From Streptomyces rugosispiralis (GTDB lineage Bacteria > Actinomycetota > Actinomycetes > Streptomycetales > Streptomycetaceae), in assembly GCF_024505145.1 (NCBI RefSeq), contig NZ_JANIAA010000016.1, positions 119,892 to 183,891 of the forward strand: 64,000 bases of DNA, in the 5' to 3' direction. The notes below the pieces were generated by a model that was given only the letters and a program-made list of their open reading frames with translations, did no database searches and had not been told where the DNA came from. Of this stretch, positions 15,975-24,202 are shown one piece after another. How positions within the stretch are numbered: the first letter of the stretch is position 1; each line of letters begins with the position of its first letter. Made by a program: the position numbers and the translations under genes.

Positions 15975-17429
15975 GTGACTCTCAACGAGGACTCGTTCAC
16001 CAACTGGAAGCACCGCGAGGAGATCGCGGAGTCGATGATCCCGCTCATCGGGAAGCTGCATCGGGAGCGGGACGTCACGGTCCTGCTCCACAGCCGCTCC
16101 TTGGTGAACAAGTCGGTCGTCAGCATCCTGAAGACCCACCGATTCGCCCGTCAGATCGCCGGTGCCGAGCTCTCGGTCACCGACACCCTGCCGTTCCTGC
16201 AGGCGCTCACCGCGCTGGACCTCGGCCCCTCCCAGATCGACATCGGCATGCTCGCCGAGACGCACCGGGCGGATGACCGCGGTCTCTCCGTGGCGGAGTT
16301 CACCGCCGAGGCCGTCGCCGGCGCCACCGGGGCCAACAAGATCGAGTGCCGTGAGGGACGCGATGTCGTCCTCTACGGGTTCGGACGGATCGGGCGGCTG
16401 GTCGCCCGTCTGCTCATCGAGAAGGCCGGGTCCGGCAACGGTCTGCGGCTGCGCGCCATCGTCGTCCGCGGGAGCGGCGGGCGGGCCGGTGAGGACATCG
16501 TCAAGCGGGCCTCGCTGCTGCGCCGCGACTCCATCCACGGCCAGTTCCAGGGCACGATCACCGTGGACGAGGCGAACGGCAAGATCATCGCCAATGGCAA
16601 CGAGATCAAGGTGATCTACGCCGACGACCCGACGTCGGTGGACTACACGGCGTACGGCATCAAGGACGCCATCCTCATCGACAACACCGGCAAGTGGCGT
16701 GACCGCGAAGGGCTGTCCAAGCATCTGCGCCCCGGTATCGACAAGGTGGTGCTGACCGCGCCGGGCAAGGGCGATGTCCCCAACATCGTCCATGGCGTCA
16801 ACCACGACACGATCAAGCCGGACGAGCAGATCCTGTCCTGCGCCTCGTGCACCACCAACGCGATCGTCCCGCCGCTGAAGGCGATGGCGGACGAGTACGG
16901 TGTGCTGCGCGGCCATGTGGAGACCGTCCACTCGTTCACCAACGACCAGAACCTGCTGGACAACTACCACAAGTCCGACCGCCGTGGCCGCTCCGCGCCG
17001 CTCAACATGGTCATCACCGAGACCGGTGCCGCCTCCGCCGTCGCGAAGGCCCTGCCCGACCTCAAGGCGAAGATCACCGGCAGCTCGATCCGCGTCCCGG
17101 TGCCGGACGTCTCGATCGCGATCCTCAATCTGCAACTCGCGCGCGAGACCACCCGCGAGAAGGTTCTGGACTACCTCCGCGATGTCTCCCTGACCTCGCC
17201 GCTCAAGCGTCAGATCGACTTCATCAGCGCCCCCGACGCGGTCTCCAACGACTTCATCGGCTCGCGCCACGCCTCGATCGTCGACGCGGGCGCCACCAAG
17301 GTCGAGGGCGACAACGCGATCCTCTACCTCTGGTACGACAACGAGTTCGGCTACTCCTGCCAGGTCATCCGCGTCGTCCAGCACGTCTCCGGGGTGGAGT
17401 ACCCGACCTACCCGGCCCCGGTGGTCTGA
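15975..17429 (+). CDS. gap: Glyceraldehyde-3-phosphate dehydrogenase, long-form
   Basis: The 484-residue protein is about 150 residues longer than classical GAPDH. The first 125 residues are an N-terminal extension typical of the long actinobacterial and proteobacterial Gap type. The Rossmann start is VVLYGFGRIGRLVARLLIEK near 130, the catalytic Cys is in SCASCTTNAIVPP near 295, and WYDNEFGYSCQV is close to the end. It oxidises glyceraldehyde-3-phosphate to 1,3-bisphosphoglycerate with NAD(P). GTG 15975 has only a weak upstream purine run (CGAAAGATAA). Confidence 0.93.
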   Translation: MTLNEDSFTNWKHREEIAESMIPLIGKLHRERDVTVLLHSRSLVNKSVVSILKTHRFARQIAGAELSVTDTLPFLQALTALDLGPSQIDIGMLAETHRADDRGLSVAEFTAEAVAGATGANKIECREGRDVVLYGFGRIGRLVARLLIEKAGSGNGLRLRAIVVRGSGGRAGEDIVKRASLLRRDSIHGQFQGTITVDEANGKIIANGNEIKVIYADDPTSVDYTAYGIKDAILIDNTGKWRDREGLSKHLRPGIDKVVLTAPGKGDVPNIVHGVNHDTIKPDEQILSCASCTTNAIVPPLKAMADEYGVLRGHVETVHSFTNDQNLLDNYHKSDRRGRSAPLNMVITETGAASAVAKALPDLKAKITGSSIRVPVPDVSIAILNLQLARETTREKVLDYLRDVSLTSPLKRQIDFISAPDAVSNDFIGSRHASIVDAGATKVEGDNAILYLWYDNEFGYSCQVIRVVQHVSGVEYPTYPAPVV

Positions 17430-17502
17430 CACTCGCCACGACACCCGGCACCACGGGCGCGGGCGCGCACCGAGGACGTGGCGACGGTCCTGATGAGGAC
17501 CG

Positions 17503-17598
17503 TGGGACACCGGCTGGTGGCGCTACCGCGTACCCGGCCGGGGCCAGGTCGACTGGGACGCCGTGGTGGACGCCCTCTACGAGCACGGTTTCGCCGGG
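17503..17598 (+). pseudogene. Relic of a sugar phosphate isomerase/epimerase C-terminus
   Basis: In one frame the gap between gap and the next gene reads WDTGWWRYRVPGRGQVDWDA followed by VVDALYEHGFAG. This is the conserved end of xylose-isomerase-like TIM-barrel sugar isomerases (WWRYRIPG..VDW..LVDALYE.GY.G). Nothing upstream in that frame belongs to the family and the normal VEHED ending is replaced by the next gene's 3' end. It is a fragment left by deletion. Confidence 0.65.
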
Positions 17599-18428
17599 AC
17601 CAGCACCACCTTTCCCCACGGGTGGCCGGACTCGACCGCGCGGAGGGCGGCCGGGGCCTCGGCGAAGGGGAAGACCTCCCGGACGTGGGGGTCGAGCCGG
17701 CGGTCCCGGACCCGGCGGGCGAGTTCGCCGAGGGCCTCCGCCCGGTTGCCACGGGACAGCGGCCGGGCGCCGAAGCGAGCCGCTGTGTCCGGGGCGGCGA
17801 CCGTGAGGACCCGGCAGCCGGGGGACAGCACGCCGGAGACCGTGTCCAGGGCCTCGCCGCCCACCAGGTCCAGTACGGCGTCGGCACCGTTCGGGAGCGC
17901 GGCGGCCAGCCGGTCCGCGGTGTCGCCACTGTCGTACGGAACGGCGGTGGCGCCCAGGGACGACACGAACTCCCGCTGCGCACCGGACGCGGTGCCGACC
18001 ACCGACACCCCCTCCGACGCGGCGAGTTGGACCGCCGCCACGGGGAGGGCCGCCGCGTCGGTGTACGACAGCCCGTCCGGCTTAACGATCGTGCAGTCGG
18101 CGGTCAGGACGGCGTGGTGGGCGTAGCCGCCGCAGCCGCGCGCACTGCTGCCGAACACCGCGTCACCCACCGCGAACCCCTCGGCCCCGGGGCCCAGGCC
18201 CACCACCACCCCGGCCGCCTCGCGCCCGAACACCGCCGGGAGGCCGAGCGGCAGGAACGACCGGTGCATCTCCTCGCGCACCTTCCAGTCGACCGGATTG
18301 ACACCTGCCGCCCGCACCTCGACCAGCAGCTCCCCCGGACCGGGGGAGGGGAGCGGAAGGTCCAGGAAGCGCTCCACTTCCGGGCCGCGGTAGGCCGTGA
18401 ATCCGTATGCGTTGTGCATGCTCGTCAT
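17577..18428 (-). CDS. Zinc-independent MDR quinone oxidoreductase-like protein, internally deleted
   Basis: The 283-residue medium-chain dehydrogenase/reductase has PSPGPGELLVEVRAAGVNPV, PAVFGREAAGVVVGLGPG, then AALPVAAVQLAASEGVSVVG. Normal family members have about 25-30 more residues between PVAAV and QLA, including the start of the Rossmann fold with its AxGxxG cofactor loop. The loop is missing here although the frame is kept and the rest (VLDLVGGEALDTVSGVLSPG) is intact. It may encode a defective protein; the start is ATG 18428 or 18419. It overlaps the upstream ABC-transporter relic. Confidence 0.65.
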   Translation of the reverse strand: MTSMHNAYGFTAYRGPEVERFLDLPLPSPGPGELLVEVRAAGVNPVDWKVREEMHRSFLPLGLPAVFGREAAGVVVGLGPGAEGFAVGDAVFGSSARGCGGYAHHAVLTADCTIVKPDGLSYTDAAALPVAAVQLAASEGVSVVGTASGAQREFVSSLGATAVPYDSGDTADRLAAALPNGADAVLDLVGGEALDTVSGVLSPGCRVLTVAAPDTAARFGARPLSRGNRAEALGELARRVRDRRLDPHVREVFPFAEAPAALRAVESGHPWGKVVLVPAKPCS

Positions 18429-18550
18429 TCCGCCGCCGTGGTCATGAGGCTCCGACGCCGCTCACGGCGTGCCCGCTGGCGTTCCGGGTCCGGTACGGGG
18501 GCGGCGAGCATGAGCCGTCGCGTATAGGGGTCCCGCGCCATGACGACCTG
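18425..18550 (-). pseudogene. Relic of a peptide ABC transporter ATPase C-terminus
   Basis: The last about 40 codons of the open frame 18703-18425 read VVMARDPYTRRLMLAAPVPD and PERQRARRERRR. This is the C-terminal oligopeptide/dipeptide (HPYTxxLL..VPVPDP) motif of DppD/OppF-type ATPases. It is fused in frame to a substrate-binding-protein fragment; the Walker A and B regions are gone. Confidence 0.75.
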
Positions 18551-18806
18551 CTGGCTCGGCGCGACGGAGGAGACGTCGGGCATGGTGACGGTGAAGCCGT
18601 GTGGATAACCCGCCTCGGCGAGCAGCTTCCTGGCCTTGGCCGGGTCGTAGGCGTAGTCGCTCTCGAGGGACTTCTGGTACCAGGTGCTGCCCGCGGTCGC
18701 CATCCGCGAAGGCGTGGTTCAGGGCCTGACGCACCTTCATCTTGCCCAGGGCGGGCACGATCCTGCCGGTGCGGTCCCAGATGTAGAGGCCCTCGAGGCT
18801 GTCGGC
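18551..18806 (-). pseudogene. Relic of a peptide/nickel ABC transporter substrate-binding protein
   Basis: Two frames hold pieces of one solute-binding protein. EGLYIWDRTGRIVPALGKMK followed by VRQALNHAFADG (about 18790-18705) breaks off where family members continue with 35-40 residues. A second frame resumes at YAYDPAKARKLLAEAGYPHG and FTVTMPDVSS, then fuses to the ATPase C-terminus. Signal peptide and most of both lobes are missing. With the ATPase fragment this records the collapse of an opp/dpp-type operon. Confidence 0.75.
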
Positions 18807-19976
18807 GTGTGCCCGCACCTGCGCAGGGTGCTGGACCTCGTGTTGGCCGGTGAGGCGACCAACCGGGCCGAGATCGCCCGGCGCAGTGGTCTGGCCCGCT
18901 CCACCGTCGGCCAGCAGGTGGACCAACTCCTCGGCCGCGACATCCTGGAGGAGCTGGAGTCCGGTGAATCGGTGCGCGGGCGGCCGCCTCGGCTGCTGAC
19001 CCTCAGCCCGCACGCGGGGACCATCGCCGTCGCCGACGTGGACACCCTGGACGCCAGGATCGCCATCGCCGACCTCGGCGGACGTCTCATCGCCCAGGAC
19101 ACGGTGACCGTGCGCATCGACACGGGGCCGGAAGCGGTCCTGGAGGTGGTGTGCGACCGGCTGCACGCCCTGTTGGAGCGGTCGGGGCGCGATCCGGACC
19201 AGGTGCGTCAGGTGGTGATGGGGTTGCCGGCTCCCGTGGACCGGGAGCGCGGTTGCCCGCTCAGGCCCAACGGCATGCCGGGCTGGGACGGCTACCCGGT
19301 CGCCGAACGGCTGCGCGCACGGTTCCGGGCCCCCGCCCAGGTGGACAATGACGCCAACCTCATGGCCCTCGGCGAGGCCGTTCATGCCCGCGCCGAAACC
19401 CCGGTGCTCTGCCTCAAGATCGCCAACGGGATCGGAGCCGGGCTCATCACCGCGGAGGGCCGGATCTAGCGCGGCGCGGACGGCGCGGCCGGCGACGTCG
19501 GCCACATCCGGTCCCTCGGCGGCGGCACCGCCCTGTGCACCTGCGGCAACGTCGGCTGTGTGCGCGCCATCGCCTCGCACCGCGCCGTCCTGGGGAGCCT
19601 GGACATCCCCGAGTCCACCGAGGAGGATCCGCTGCACGGGGTTCACCAGCTCGCGGAGCGCGTCGCGAACAACGACCCGCCCGCCGTCCGGGTCCTGCGC
19701 CAGGCGGCCACCGAGATCGGCGAACTCGCCGCCATGCTCGTCTACATGTACAACCCCCGCACCCTGATCCTCGGCGGCCCGCTCAGCGACCTGCGCGACG
19801 ACCTGCTCTCCGGGGTGCGCGCCGTGGTGTACCAGCGCGCCCTGCCGCTGGCCACCCGGAACCTGACCATCACCACCACACGGCGCGGCGCCGCCTCAGC
19901 CGTGCACGGGGCGGTGGCCCTCGCCACCGGGGACGTCTTCAGCGAACGGGGGATAGCCCGGCTGCTCTTCGACTGA
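18807..19976 (+). pseudogene. ROK-family transcriptional regulator with in-frame amber codon
   Basis: From GTG 18807 the frame has an HTH (ATNRAEIARRSGLARSTVGQ) and a ROK sugar-kinase-like domain (VDNDANLMALGEAVH, IANGIGAGLI), then TAG at 19467-19469. The same frame continues uninterrupted to 19976 with RGADGAAGDVGHI, the zinc motif CTCGNVGC and the normal end. A single change (for example CAG or CAC to TAG) would restore a protein of about 389 residues. The N-terminus also looks shortened by roughly 20 residues, where the gene runs into the ABC relic. It could be a pseudogene, or a sequencing error at one base. Confidence 0.8.
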
Positions 19977-19979
19977 GGG

Positions 19980-20792
19980 CTACGGCTCGGTCCGGTACGC
20001 CTCGATCACCGCGAGACGGGTGGTGACCGCCTCCGCGGCGGTCCGCAGCGCGGCCAGCGTACGGGGGGCGTTGTGGCGTGAAGTGGCGGCGACGACCGAC
20101 AGCGCGCCCAGGTAGGCGCCGTCCCGTGGCCCGCGTACGGGCACGGCCACGGCGGAGTAGCCGAGCCGGTGTTCCTCGGAGTCGGTGGCGTAGCCCTGCT
20201 CCTGGATGCGGGCCAGTTCGCCCGGGAGCCGGTCGGCGGTGAGGGTACGGGCGGTCATCCGGCGCATATGGGGGGCCAGCCGCGCCAGCGGGTACTGGTC
20301 GGGCAGCAGGGCCAGGGTGAGCTTTCCCGGGGCCGTGCTGTGCAGCTGGAGCAGCCGTCCGCCGACCGAGGCACCGGCCCGGTTGCGGTGGCGGCCGGCG
20401 TTGTCGATGCACAGCAGGTCGGTGCCGTTCGGCACGGACAGGCTGACGGGGCTGTCGAGGGCCTGCGCGAGATTCTCCATCACCGGCCGCGCGGCATGGC
20501 GCAGGGTGCGCTGCCGGGGTGCGCGCAGGCCGATCGCGTACAGCAGCAGGCCCAGCCGGTAGTGGGAGCCCTCCCGCTCCAGCAGCTCGCAGGCCACGAG
20601 GTCCTGGCACAGCCGGTGCACCGTGGCCTTGGCCACCCCGGTGCGCGTCGTGAGCTCCGTGAGGCTGAGGGAGAGGTCGCCGTCGCCGAAGGCGGACAGG
20701 ATCAGCCCGACCTTGCCGAGGACGGATTTGGGGGACGGCCCATCCGCCTCGGCTTCCTCGCCATTGCCACGAGGCACCGCAGCAGTCGTCAC
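19980..20792 (-). CDS. IclR family transcriptional regulator
   Basis: The 270-residue protein has an N-terminal IclR winged helix (SVLGKVGLILSAFGDGD, TRTGVAKATVHRLCQDLVAC, YRLGLLLYAIG) and an effector domain from about 110. Effector landmarks are the LHSTAPGKLTLALL segment and the IQEQGYATDSEEHRLGYSAV signature. It lies just downstream of the ferredoxin/ferredoxin reductase pair on the same strand but with its own 150-bp leader. It is similar in layout to the second IclR gene at 23404-24195, and either may bind the 17-bp palindromes of this locus. It ends 3 bp from the convergent ROK relic. Confidence 0.9.
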   Translation of the reverse strand: MTTAAVPRGNGEEAEADGPSPKSVLGKVGLILSAFGDGDLSLSLTELTTRTGVAKATVHRLCQDLVACELLEREGSHYRLGLLLYAIGLRAPRQRTLRHAARPVMENLAQALDSPVSLSVPNGTDLLCIDNAGRHRNRAGASVGGRLLQLHSTAPGKLTLALLPDQYPLARLAPHMRRMTARTLTADRLPGELARIQEQGYATDSEEHRLGYSAVAVPVRGPRDGAYLGALSVVAATSRHNAPRTLAALRTAAEAVTTRLAVIEAYRTEP

Positions 20793-20942
20793 GACATGCC
20801 CTCCTCGCCCGCCGGTGCGCCTCGACCGAGGCCGCCATGAGTGCTGAGGATGGCCAATATAGAGAGCTTTTTGCCTGGTAGGAATGGTGTGAGGGGTCGA
20901 AATTCGGCGGGGGCCCGCCCGATCCCGCGAACGGAGGTCCGC

Positions 20943-21263
20943 TCACCGGCCGCCCACCAGGGCCGTGTCCACCCCCAGCGGGCCGACCGCCCCGGCGCCC
21001 CCGGGGGTGCCCAGCGGGGCGTCCCGGCCGGGCAGGACCTCCTCGAAGAACCGCCGGTTGTCGGCGCGGTACTCGGGGTCCGCCTTCCGGTCCACGGTGA
21101 TCGCCTGCTCCGGGCAGGCCACCTCGCAGGCGCCACAGTCGATGCACTCCACCGGGTTGATGTACAGCTTGCGCTCGCCCTCGTAGATGCAGTCGACCGG
21201 GCACTCCTCCATGCAGGACCGGTCCATGATGTCCACGCAGGACGCGCCGATGACGTAGGCCAT
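20943..21263 (-). CDS. 7Fe ferredoxin ([3Fe-4S][4Fe-4S])
   Basis: The 106-residue protein has Cys at 9, 17, 21, 25, 40, 43, 46 and 50 (SCMEECPVDCIYEG, then CIDCGACEVACPEQAI). This is the Azotobacter FdI / mycobacterial FdxA pattern: C9, C17 and C50 for the 3Fe cluster and C21, C40, C43 and C46 for the 4Fe cluster. The C-terminal 30 residues are a Gly/Pro-rich tail. Its start is one base after the stop of the reductase gene, so the two form an electron-transfer pair, probably serving the Rieske oxygenase at 27.5-28.8 kb (inference). Confidence 0.93.
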   Translation of the reverse strand: MAYVIGASCVDIMDRSCMEECPVDCIYEGERKLYINPVECIDCGACEVACPEQAITVDRKADPEYRADNRRFFEEVLPGRDAPLGTPGGAGAVGPLGVDTALVGGR

Positions 21264-21264
21264 G

Positions 21265-22308
21265 TCAGTTCTCCTTCTCGGTGGAATGCCCGGGGAACAG
21301 CGCCGCCTCCGGGTCGATGACCGTGGCGGCGTTGTTGACGGCCGTCGCGGCCTCGCCGAAGCCGACGGAGATCAGGCGCACCTTGCCCGGGTAGTCGGTG
21401 ATGTCGCCGGCCGCGAAGACACGGGGCAGGTTGGTGGCCATCCGGGTGTCCACGGCGATCCGGCGCGCCTGGAGGGTCAGGCCCCACTCCCGCAGCGGGC
21501 CGAGGTCCGCGATGAAGCCGAGGGCCGCCACCACGGTCTGGGCCGGGAGGCGCGTGATGTCCTTGGTGGTCCGGTGGCGGATCTCGACCTCCTCGAGGTG
21601 TGCGGCGCCGTACAGGCCGCTGACCTCGGAGTCGGTGAGCAGGTCGATGCCGAGCGCCCGCACCTTCTCCACCGACGCGCGATGGGCGCGGAACCGGGCG
21701 GTGCGGTGCACCAGGCGGACCGAGCGCGCCACGGGGGCCAGCAGGGCCGCCCAGTCGAAGGCGCTGTCGCCGCCGCCGACGACCACCACGTCATGACCGG
21801 CGTGGGCGGTCGGGTCGGGCACGAAGTACACCTGACCGCGGCCGAGGAAGTCCTCCCCGGCCGGGAGCGGGCGGGGGGTGAAGGTCCCCACCCCTCCGGT
21901 GATCACGACGGCCCCGGCCCGTACCGCCGTCCCCCGGTCGCTGTGGACCACGGGCAGTCCGTCGCCGTCGTAGTCCAGCGCCACCGCGCGGTGGCCGAGG
22001 AGGTAGCGGGTGCCGTGTGTCTCGGCCTGCGCCACCAGGCTGTCCACCAGGTCGCGGCCGCGCACCGAGGCGAATCCGGCGATGTCGAAGATGGGCTTCT
22101 CCGGATACATCGCGCTGATCTGGCCGCCCCGCTGGGGCAGCACGTCCATCACGGCCACGCGCAAGCCCCGGAAGCCCGCGCAGTACGCGCCGTACAGGCC
22201 CGACGGTCCGGCGCCGATGATCAGGATGTCCGTCTCGATCACCGCCGCGTCCGTCTCGACCACCGCCGCGTCCGCCGCGGCGACCGGCTCATCGTTGAGA
22301 ACGCTCAT
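21265..22308 (-). CDS. Ferredoxin-NAD(P) reductase, thioredoxin-reductase-like type
   Basis: The 347-residue flavoprotein has FAD motif ILIIGAGPSGLYGAYCAGFR near 27, GGQISAMYPEKPIFDIAGF, NAD(P) motif VVVVGGGDSAFDWA near 175 and the C-terminal FAD contact VFAAGDITDYPGK. No redox-active CxxC is present, which separates it from thioredoxin reductase and fits the two-domain ferredoxin-NADP reductases. The N-terminal DAAVVETDAAVIETD is a short tandem duplication. ATG 22308 lies 45 bp from a copy of the 17-bp palindrome; the ferredoxin gene follows after one base. Confidence 0.9.
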   Translation of the reverse strand: MSVLNDEPVAAADAAVVETDAAVIETDILIIGAGPSGLYGAYCAGFRGLRVAVMDVLPQRGGQISAMYPEKPIFDIAGFASVRGRDLVDSLVAQAETHGTRYLLGHRAVALDYDGDGLPVVHSDRGTAVRAGAVVITGGVGTFTPRPLPAGEDFLGRGQVYFVPDPTAHAGHDVVVVGGGDSAFDWAALLAPVARSVRLVHRTARFRAHRASVEKVRALGIDLLTDSEVSGLYGAAHLEEVEIRHRTTKDITRLPAQTVVAALGFIADLGPLREWGLTLQARRIAVDTRMATNLPRVFAAGDITDYPGKVRLISVGFGEAATAVNNAATVIDPEAALFPGHSTEKEN

Positions 22309-22352
22309 GGCCGAGGAGCGTAGGCAGGCCGCGATCACGGGCCAATGGAATC

Positions 22353-22369
22353 GGTCCGCCTGCCGGGAC
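22353..22369. promoter_or_regulatory. 17-bp palindrome upstream of ferredoxin reductase operon
   Basis: GGTCCGCCTGCCGGGAC is the most degenerate of six related sites in this locus (consensus GGTCCGCTSAGCGGACC). It lies 45-61 bp before the reductase start. The left half matches the consensus well and the right half only partly. Confidence 0.4.
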
Positions 22370-22478
22370 GGCGCCGCGGAACCGTTCGGACACCGTCCCC
22401 GGACACGCCGAAGCGGTGGAACCCAAGGCCCCCACAGCCCTGAGTGCCACCGCTCCCGCGCCCGGACGCGCCGGGCCG

Positions 22479-22874
22479 TCATCCGGCGCGCGTCACCTCC
22501 ACCGTCCCCGTCACGCACTCCGAGCCGTCGGCCTTGAGGATGCGCGCGTCGAGCCGTACCCGCGCGCCCTCGACCGACGACACCGTCGCGGCCCAGGTCA
22601 GCCGCTCACCGGCCACCGCCGTCGCGACGTTGCGCCACGCCACCGACTCCAGCCGGGCGCCCGGCCCGGCCCACTCCAGGGCGTACCGGCTGAGCATCTC
22701 GCCGTGCAGCGTGGACTGCACGACCGCGTCGGGAAACCCCTCCGTGGCCGCGTACGCGGCGTCGTAATGGATCCGGTGGGCGTTCCACGACACGGCGCTG
22801 AAGCGGAACAGCTGCACACTGGTGTGGGCGTACCGGCGCGGTGGACACTCCGCCCCGGCCACGGGCGCCGTCAT
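22479..22874 (-). CDS. MaoC-type (hot-dog) hydratase, C-terminal-half subunit
   Basis: The 131-residue single hot-dog protein has FSAVSWNAHRIHYDAAYAAT near 25-45, with the H-x2-H-x-D-type catalytic strand of the FAS1-like/MaoC dehydratases, then VVQSTLHGEMLSRYALEWAG. It is the partner of the following upstream gene (22871-23407), which supplies the other half; start and stop overlap in ATGA. Split hydratases of this kind hydrate enoyl-CoA or mesaconyl-type CoA thioesters. It is the last gene of the Rieske operon. Confidence 0.8.
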   Translation of the reverse strand: MTAPVAGAECPPRRYAHTSVQLFRFSAVSWNAHRIHYDAAYAATEGFPDAVVQSTLHGEMLSRYALEWAGPGARLESVAWRNVATAVAGERLTWAATVSSVEGARVRLDARILKADGSECVTGTVEVTRAG

Positions 22875-23407
22875 CGGTCACCTCCGGTGGCGTCGAGCAC
22901 CACCATCGTCTCGTCCACGGCCGCCAGCTCGCTCCCGTCCGGGGACCGGAACCGGGTGCGGACACCCAGCAGGACGAACTCGCCCGACCGCCCGCGCTTG
23001 TGCCGTGCGGAGACGACCGCACGGGCCGCCGTGATCCGCGTCCCGGCCACCGGAGGCCGGACCAGGCGCACCGACTGGCCGCCGTGCACCTGGCGCACCG
23101 GCAGGCCCTCGGTGCACGGCGACTCCCGCCGCGCCAGGCCATCCGGCCGCAGTTCGTCCTCCGGCGGGCCGTCCTCCCAGCTCATGGTGGCCGCGAGGAA
23201 CAGGGCGGGCGCCTCGACGGGCCGGCCGTCCGCCTCCAGGGCGCGGGCCCGGCGGATGTACCCGCCGTCGTTGAGGGCGGCCGCGTAACGGCAGAAGTCC
23301 TTGACCGTAGGAGTGCCGCAGTCCTCGTCCCGCCACCGGTCGATCAGCTCCCGCGCCCGTGCCAGCACCTCTTCCAGAGCGGGGGAGGACACGGCGGGCG
23401 CCGTCAC
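22871..23407 (-). CDS. FAS1-like dehydratase domain protein, N-terminal-half subunit
   Basis: The 178-residue protein corresponds to MaoC_dehydrat_N: TVKDFCRYAAALNDGGYIRR, then APALFLAATMSWEDGP and VHGGQSVRLVRPPVAGTRIT, ending FVLLGVRTRFRSPDG. It probably forms a heteromeric hydratase with the 22479-22874 product. GTG 23407 overlaps the IclR stop (GTGA). A second, diverged pair of the same type lies at 30133-31004, so the locus has two split hydratases. Confidence 0.8.
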   Translation of the reverse strand: MTAPAVSSPALEEVLARARELIDRWRDEDCGTPTVKDFCRYAAALNDGGYIRRARALEADGRPVEAPALFLAATMSWEDGPPEDELRPDGLARRESPCTEGLPVRQVHGGQSVRLVRPPVAGTRITAARAVVSARHKRGRSGEFVLLGVRTRFRSPDGSELAAVDETMVVLDATGGDR

Positions 23408-24195
23408 AGCGCCGACCTCAGCGAACGGCTGATGCCGAGGCCCGCCGTACGCAGCGCGCTGGCGTGGGCGATGGCGTCCACACGGTAAGTCGGCGCCGTG
23501 ATCGACAGGGCCCCGGCGAGGGTATTCTGCCGCCCGAAGACCGGTACCGCCATGCTCATATAGCCGAGCCGCACCTCCTCCGCCTCGGTGGCGATGCCCT
23601 GCTCGCGGACGCGGTCCAGCTGGCCGCGCAGCCGGCCCGGCGAGGTGATGGTGTGGCGGGTGAACGGCTTGAGGCCGCTCTTGACCACCTCGGCGAACAG
23701 GGTGCCGGGGGAGTGGGCGAGGATCGCCTTGCCGGTGGCCGTGCAGTACAGCGGAAGCCGCCCCGCCACCCGCGACTCCTCGCTCAGCCCCCGGTGGGGC
23801 AGGATCTTCTCCAGGTACACCACGTCCAGCCCGTCGTGGATGGCGAAGTGGATGGTCTCCCGCGTGGCCAGCAGCAGATCCTCCATGTACGGCTGCGCCA
23901 CCTCCCGCAGGATCCGCTGCCGGTGCACCCGCTGCCCGATCTCGAACAGCCGCAGCCCCAGCCGGTAGTTGCAGCCCGCCCGCTCCAGCAGCCCCCATGC
24001 GACCAGCTCCTGGGACAGCCGGTGGACGGTGGCCTTCGCCACGCCCGAACGGCGCACCACATCGGCGAGCGACAGCGAGTCGTCGTCGGCCGAGAACGCC
24101 TCGAGGATGGACCGGACCTTGCCGAGGACGGAGTTCATCGAGTCGGGACAGGCTCTGGTGGCGTGGTCGATGGGGACGACGGTCATGGCAGGCAC
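23404..24195 (-). CDS. IclR family transcriptional regulator inside the catabolic operon
   Basis: The 263-residue IclR protein has an HTH with SVLGKVRSILEAFSADD and VRRSGVAKATVHRLSQELVA. Its effector domain has LYCTATGKAILAHSPG, REQGIATEAEEVRLGYMSM and ITAPTYRVDA. It is embedded between the hydrolase and the split hydratase genes with tight coupling, so it is coexpressed with the enzymes. It is a good candidate for the factor binding the 17-bp palindromes, in line with IclR regulators of aromatic catabolism. Alternative in-frame starts exist at 24186 and further in. Confidence 0.9.
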   Translation of the reverse strand: MPAMTVVPIDHATRACPDSMNSVLGKVRSILEAFSADDDSLSLADVVRRSGVAKATVHRLSQELVAWGLLERAGCNYRLGLRLFEIGQRVHRQRILREVAQPYMEDLLLATRETIHFAIHDGLDVVYLEKILPHRGLSEESRVAGRLPLYCTATGKAILAHSPGTLFAEVVKSGLKPFTRHTITSPGRLRGQLDRVREQGIATEAEEVRLGYMSMAVPVFGRQNTLAGALSITAPTYRVDAIAHASALRTAGLGISRSLRSAL

Positions 24196-24202
24196 CTCAC
24201 GA

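Noticed and set aside
19467..19469. Programmed read-through or pyrrolysine at the TAG in the ROK gene
   Set aside because: No pyl genes, no stem-loop recoding signal recognised, and the gene is also N-terminally shortened in a decayed region; mutation or sequencing error is simpler.
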